Assembly (NCBI GenBank): GCA_021799405.1
Contig: JAJZAL010000053.1
Span: 3,379 to 25,643, forward strand
From: Acidobacteriota bacterium
Lineage (GTDB): Bacteria; Acidobacteriota; Terriglobia; Terriglobales; Acidobacteriaceae
Direction of reading: 5' to 3'
Length of the DNA: 22,265 nt
The position numbers and the translations under genes are program-made. Each line of letters opens with the position of its first letter. The first letter of the stretch is position 1. This document shows, in pieces, positions 22,180-22,265 of this stretch. The notes under the pieces were generated by a model. That model searched no databases and was not told the origin of the DNA. It was given only the letters and a program-made list of their open reading frames with translations.

Positions 22180-22265
22180 ATGGACCGGCGAACCTTCTGT
22201 AGTCTTACCGCGGGCGCGCTGTTCGGCAGCGGGCTGACGGCGGTCAATTCCTCTGCCGACGAGAG
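22180..22265 (+). CDS. N-terminus of a Tat-exported protein (3' end outside window)
   Basis: 28 codons are visible: MDRRTFCSLTAGALFGSGLT and onward. RRTFCSLTAGALFGSGL is a twin-arginine signal (R-R-x-F pattern and hydrophobic core), so the product is exported folded. AAGGA (22167-22171), eight bases upstream, supports the start. The mature domain is not in the window. Position next to the sulfatase and glycosidases suggests another enzyme of the same glycan-degrading locus, which is inference only. Confidence 0.75.
   Translation, partial: MDRRTFCSLTAGALFGSGLTAVNSSADE

Overview
The window comes from a GC-rich Gram-negative genome. It carries CMP-Kdo synthetase, an MsbA-type exporter, an outer-membrane barrel, and Tat- and Sec-exported carbohydrate-active enzymes. 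This mixture, with an ArsR-methyltransferase fusion beside ahcY, fits a soil Acidobacteriota (Terriglobia/Acidobacteriaceae-like) best. That placement is inference, because no 16S or other phylogenetic marker apart from rpsT is present.

Layout. 1-4000: the end of a 2-keto-3-deoxygluconate kinase-like PfkB gene, a nested hairpin element, a two-gene unit (small membrane protein plus MsbA-like ABC exporter), and an IclR regulator behind an 11-bp inverted repeat. 4000-5240: tRNA-Asp(GTC) on + and tRNA-Met(CAT) on -, with their 3' ends facing each other across about 860 bp that hold a truncated P4-type integrase. 5430-9980: kdsB, ada, then a methylation-metabolism locus in which an ArsR-methyltransferase fusion is divergent from ahcY, with a 56-bp shared control region and an intrinsic terminator after ahcY. 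9980-13600: a single-span membrane protein, a long leader with a possible small RNA, an outer-membrane beta-barrel, and a small membrane protein coupled to a LOG-family protein. 13800-17400: a PHP-domain hydrolase followed by a GT4 glycosyltransferase, rpsT, and an HPP-family membrane protein.

17488-22265 is a polysaccharide-degradation locus. It holds a Tat-exported sulfatase (-), a secreted clan GH-A glycosidase (-), a secreted GH43-type enzyme (+), and the first 28 codons of another Tat substrate (+). Two 14-bp palindromes of the form TGTAA-N4-TTACA lie upstream of the sulfatase and between the two divergent glycosidases. They are the only two I found in the window and suggest one sugar-responsive repressor for the locus.

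Most of the window is ordinary chromosome. The signals most worth following are the shared operator in the glycosidase/sulfatase locus, the ahcY/ArsR-methyltransferase control region, the competing-arm RNA structure before the last gene, and the integrase relic between the two tRNA genes. No CRISPR array, intact transposon or clearly new defence-type system is visible.
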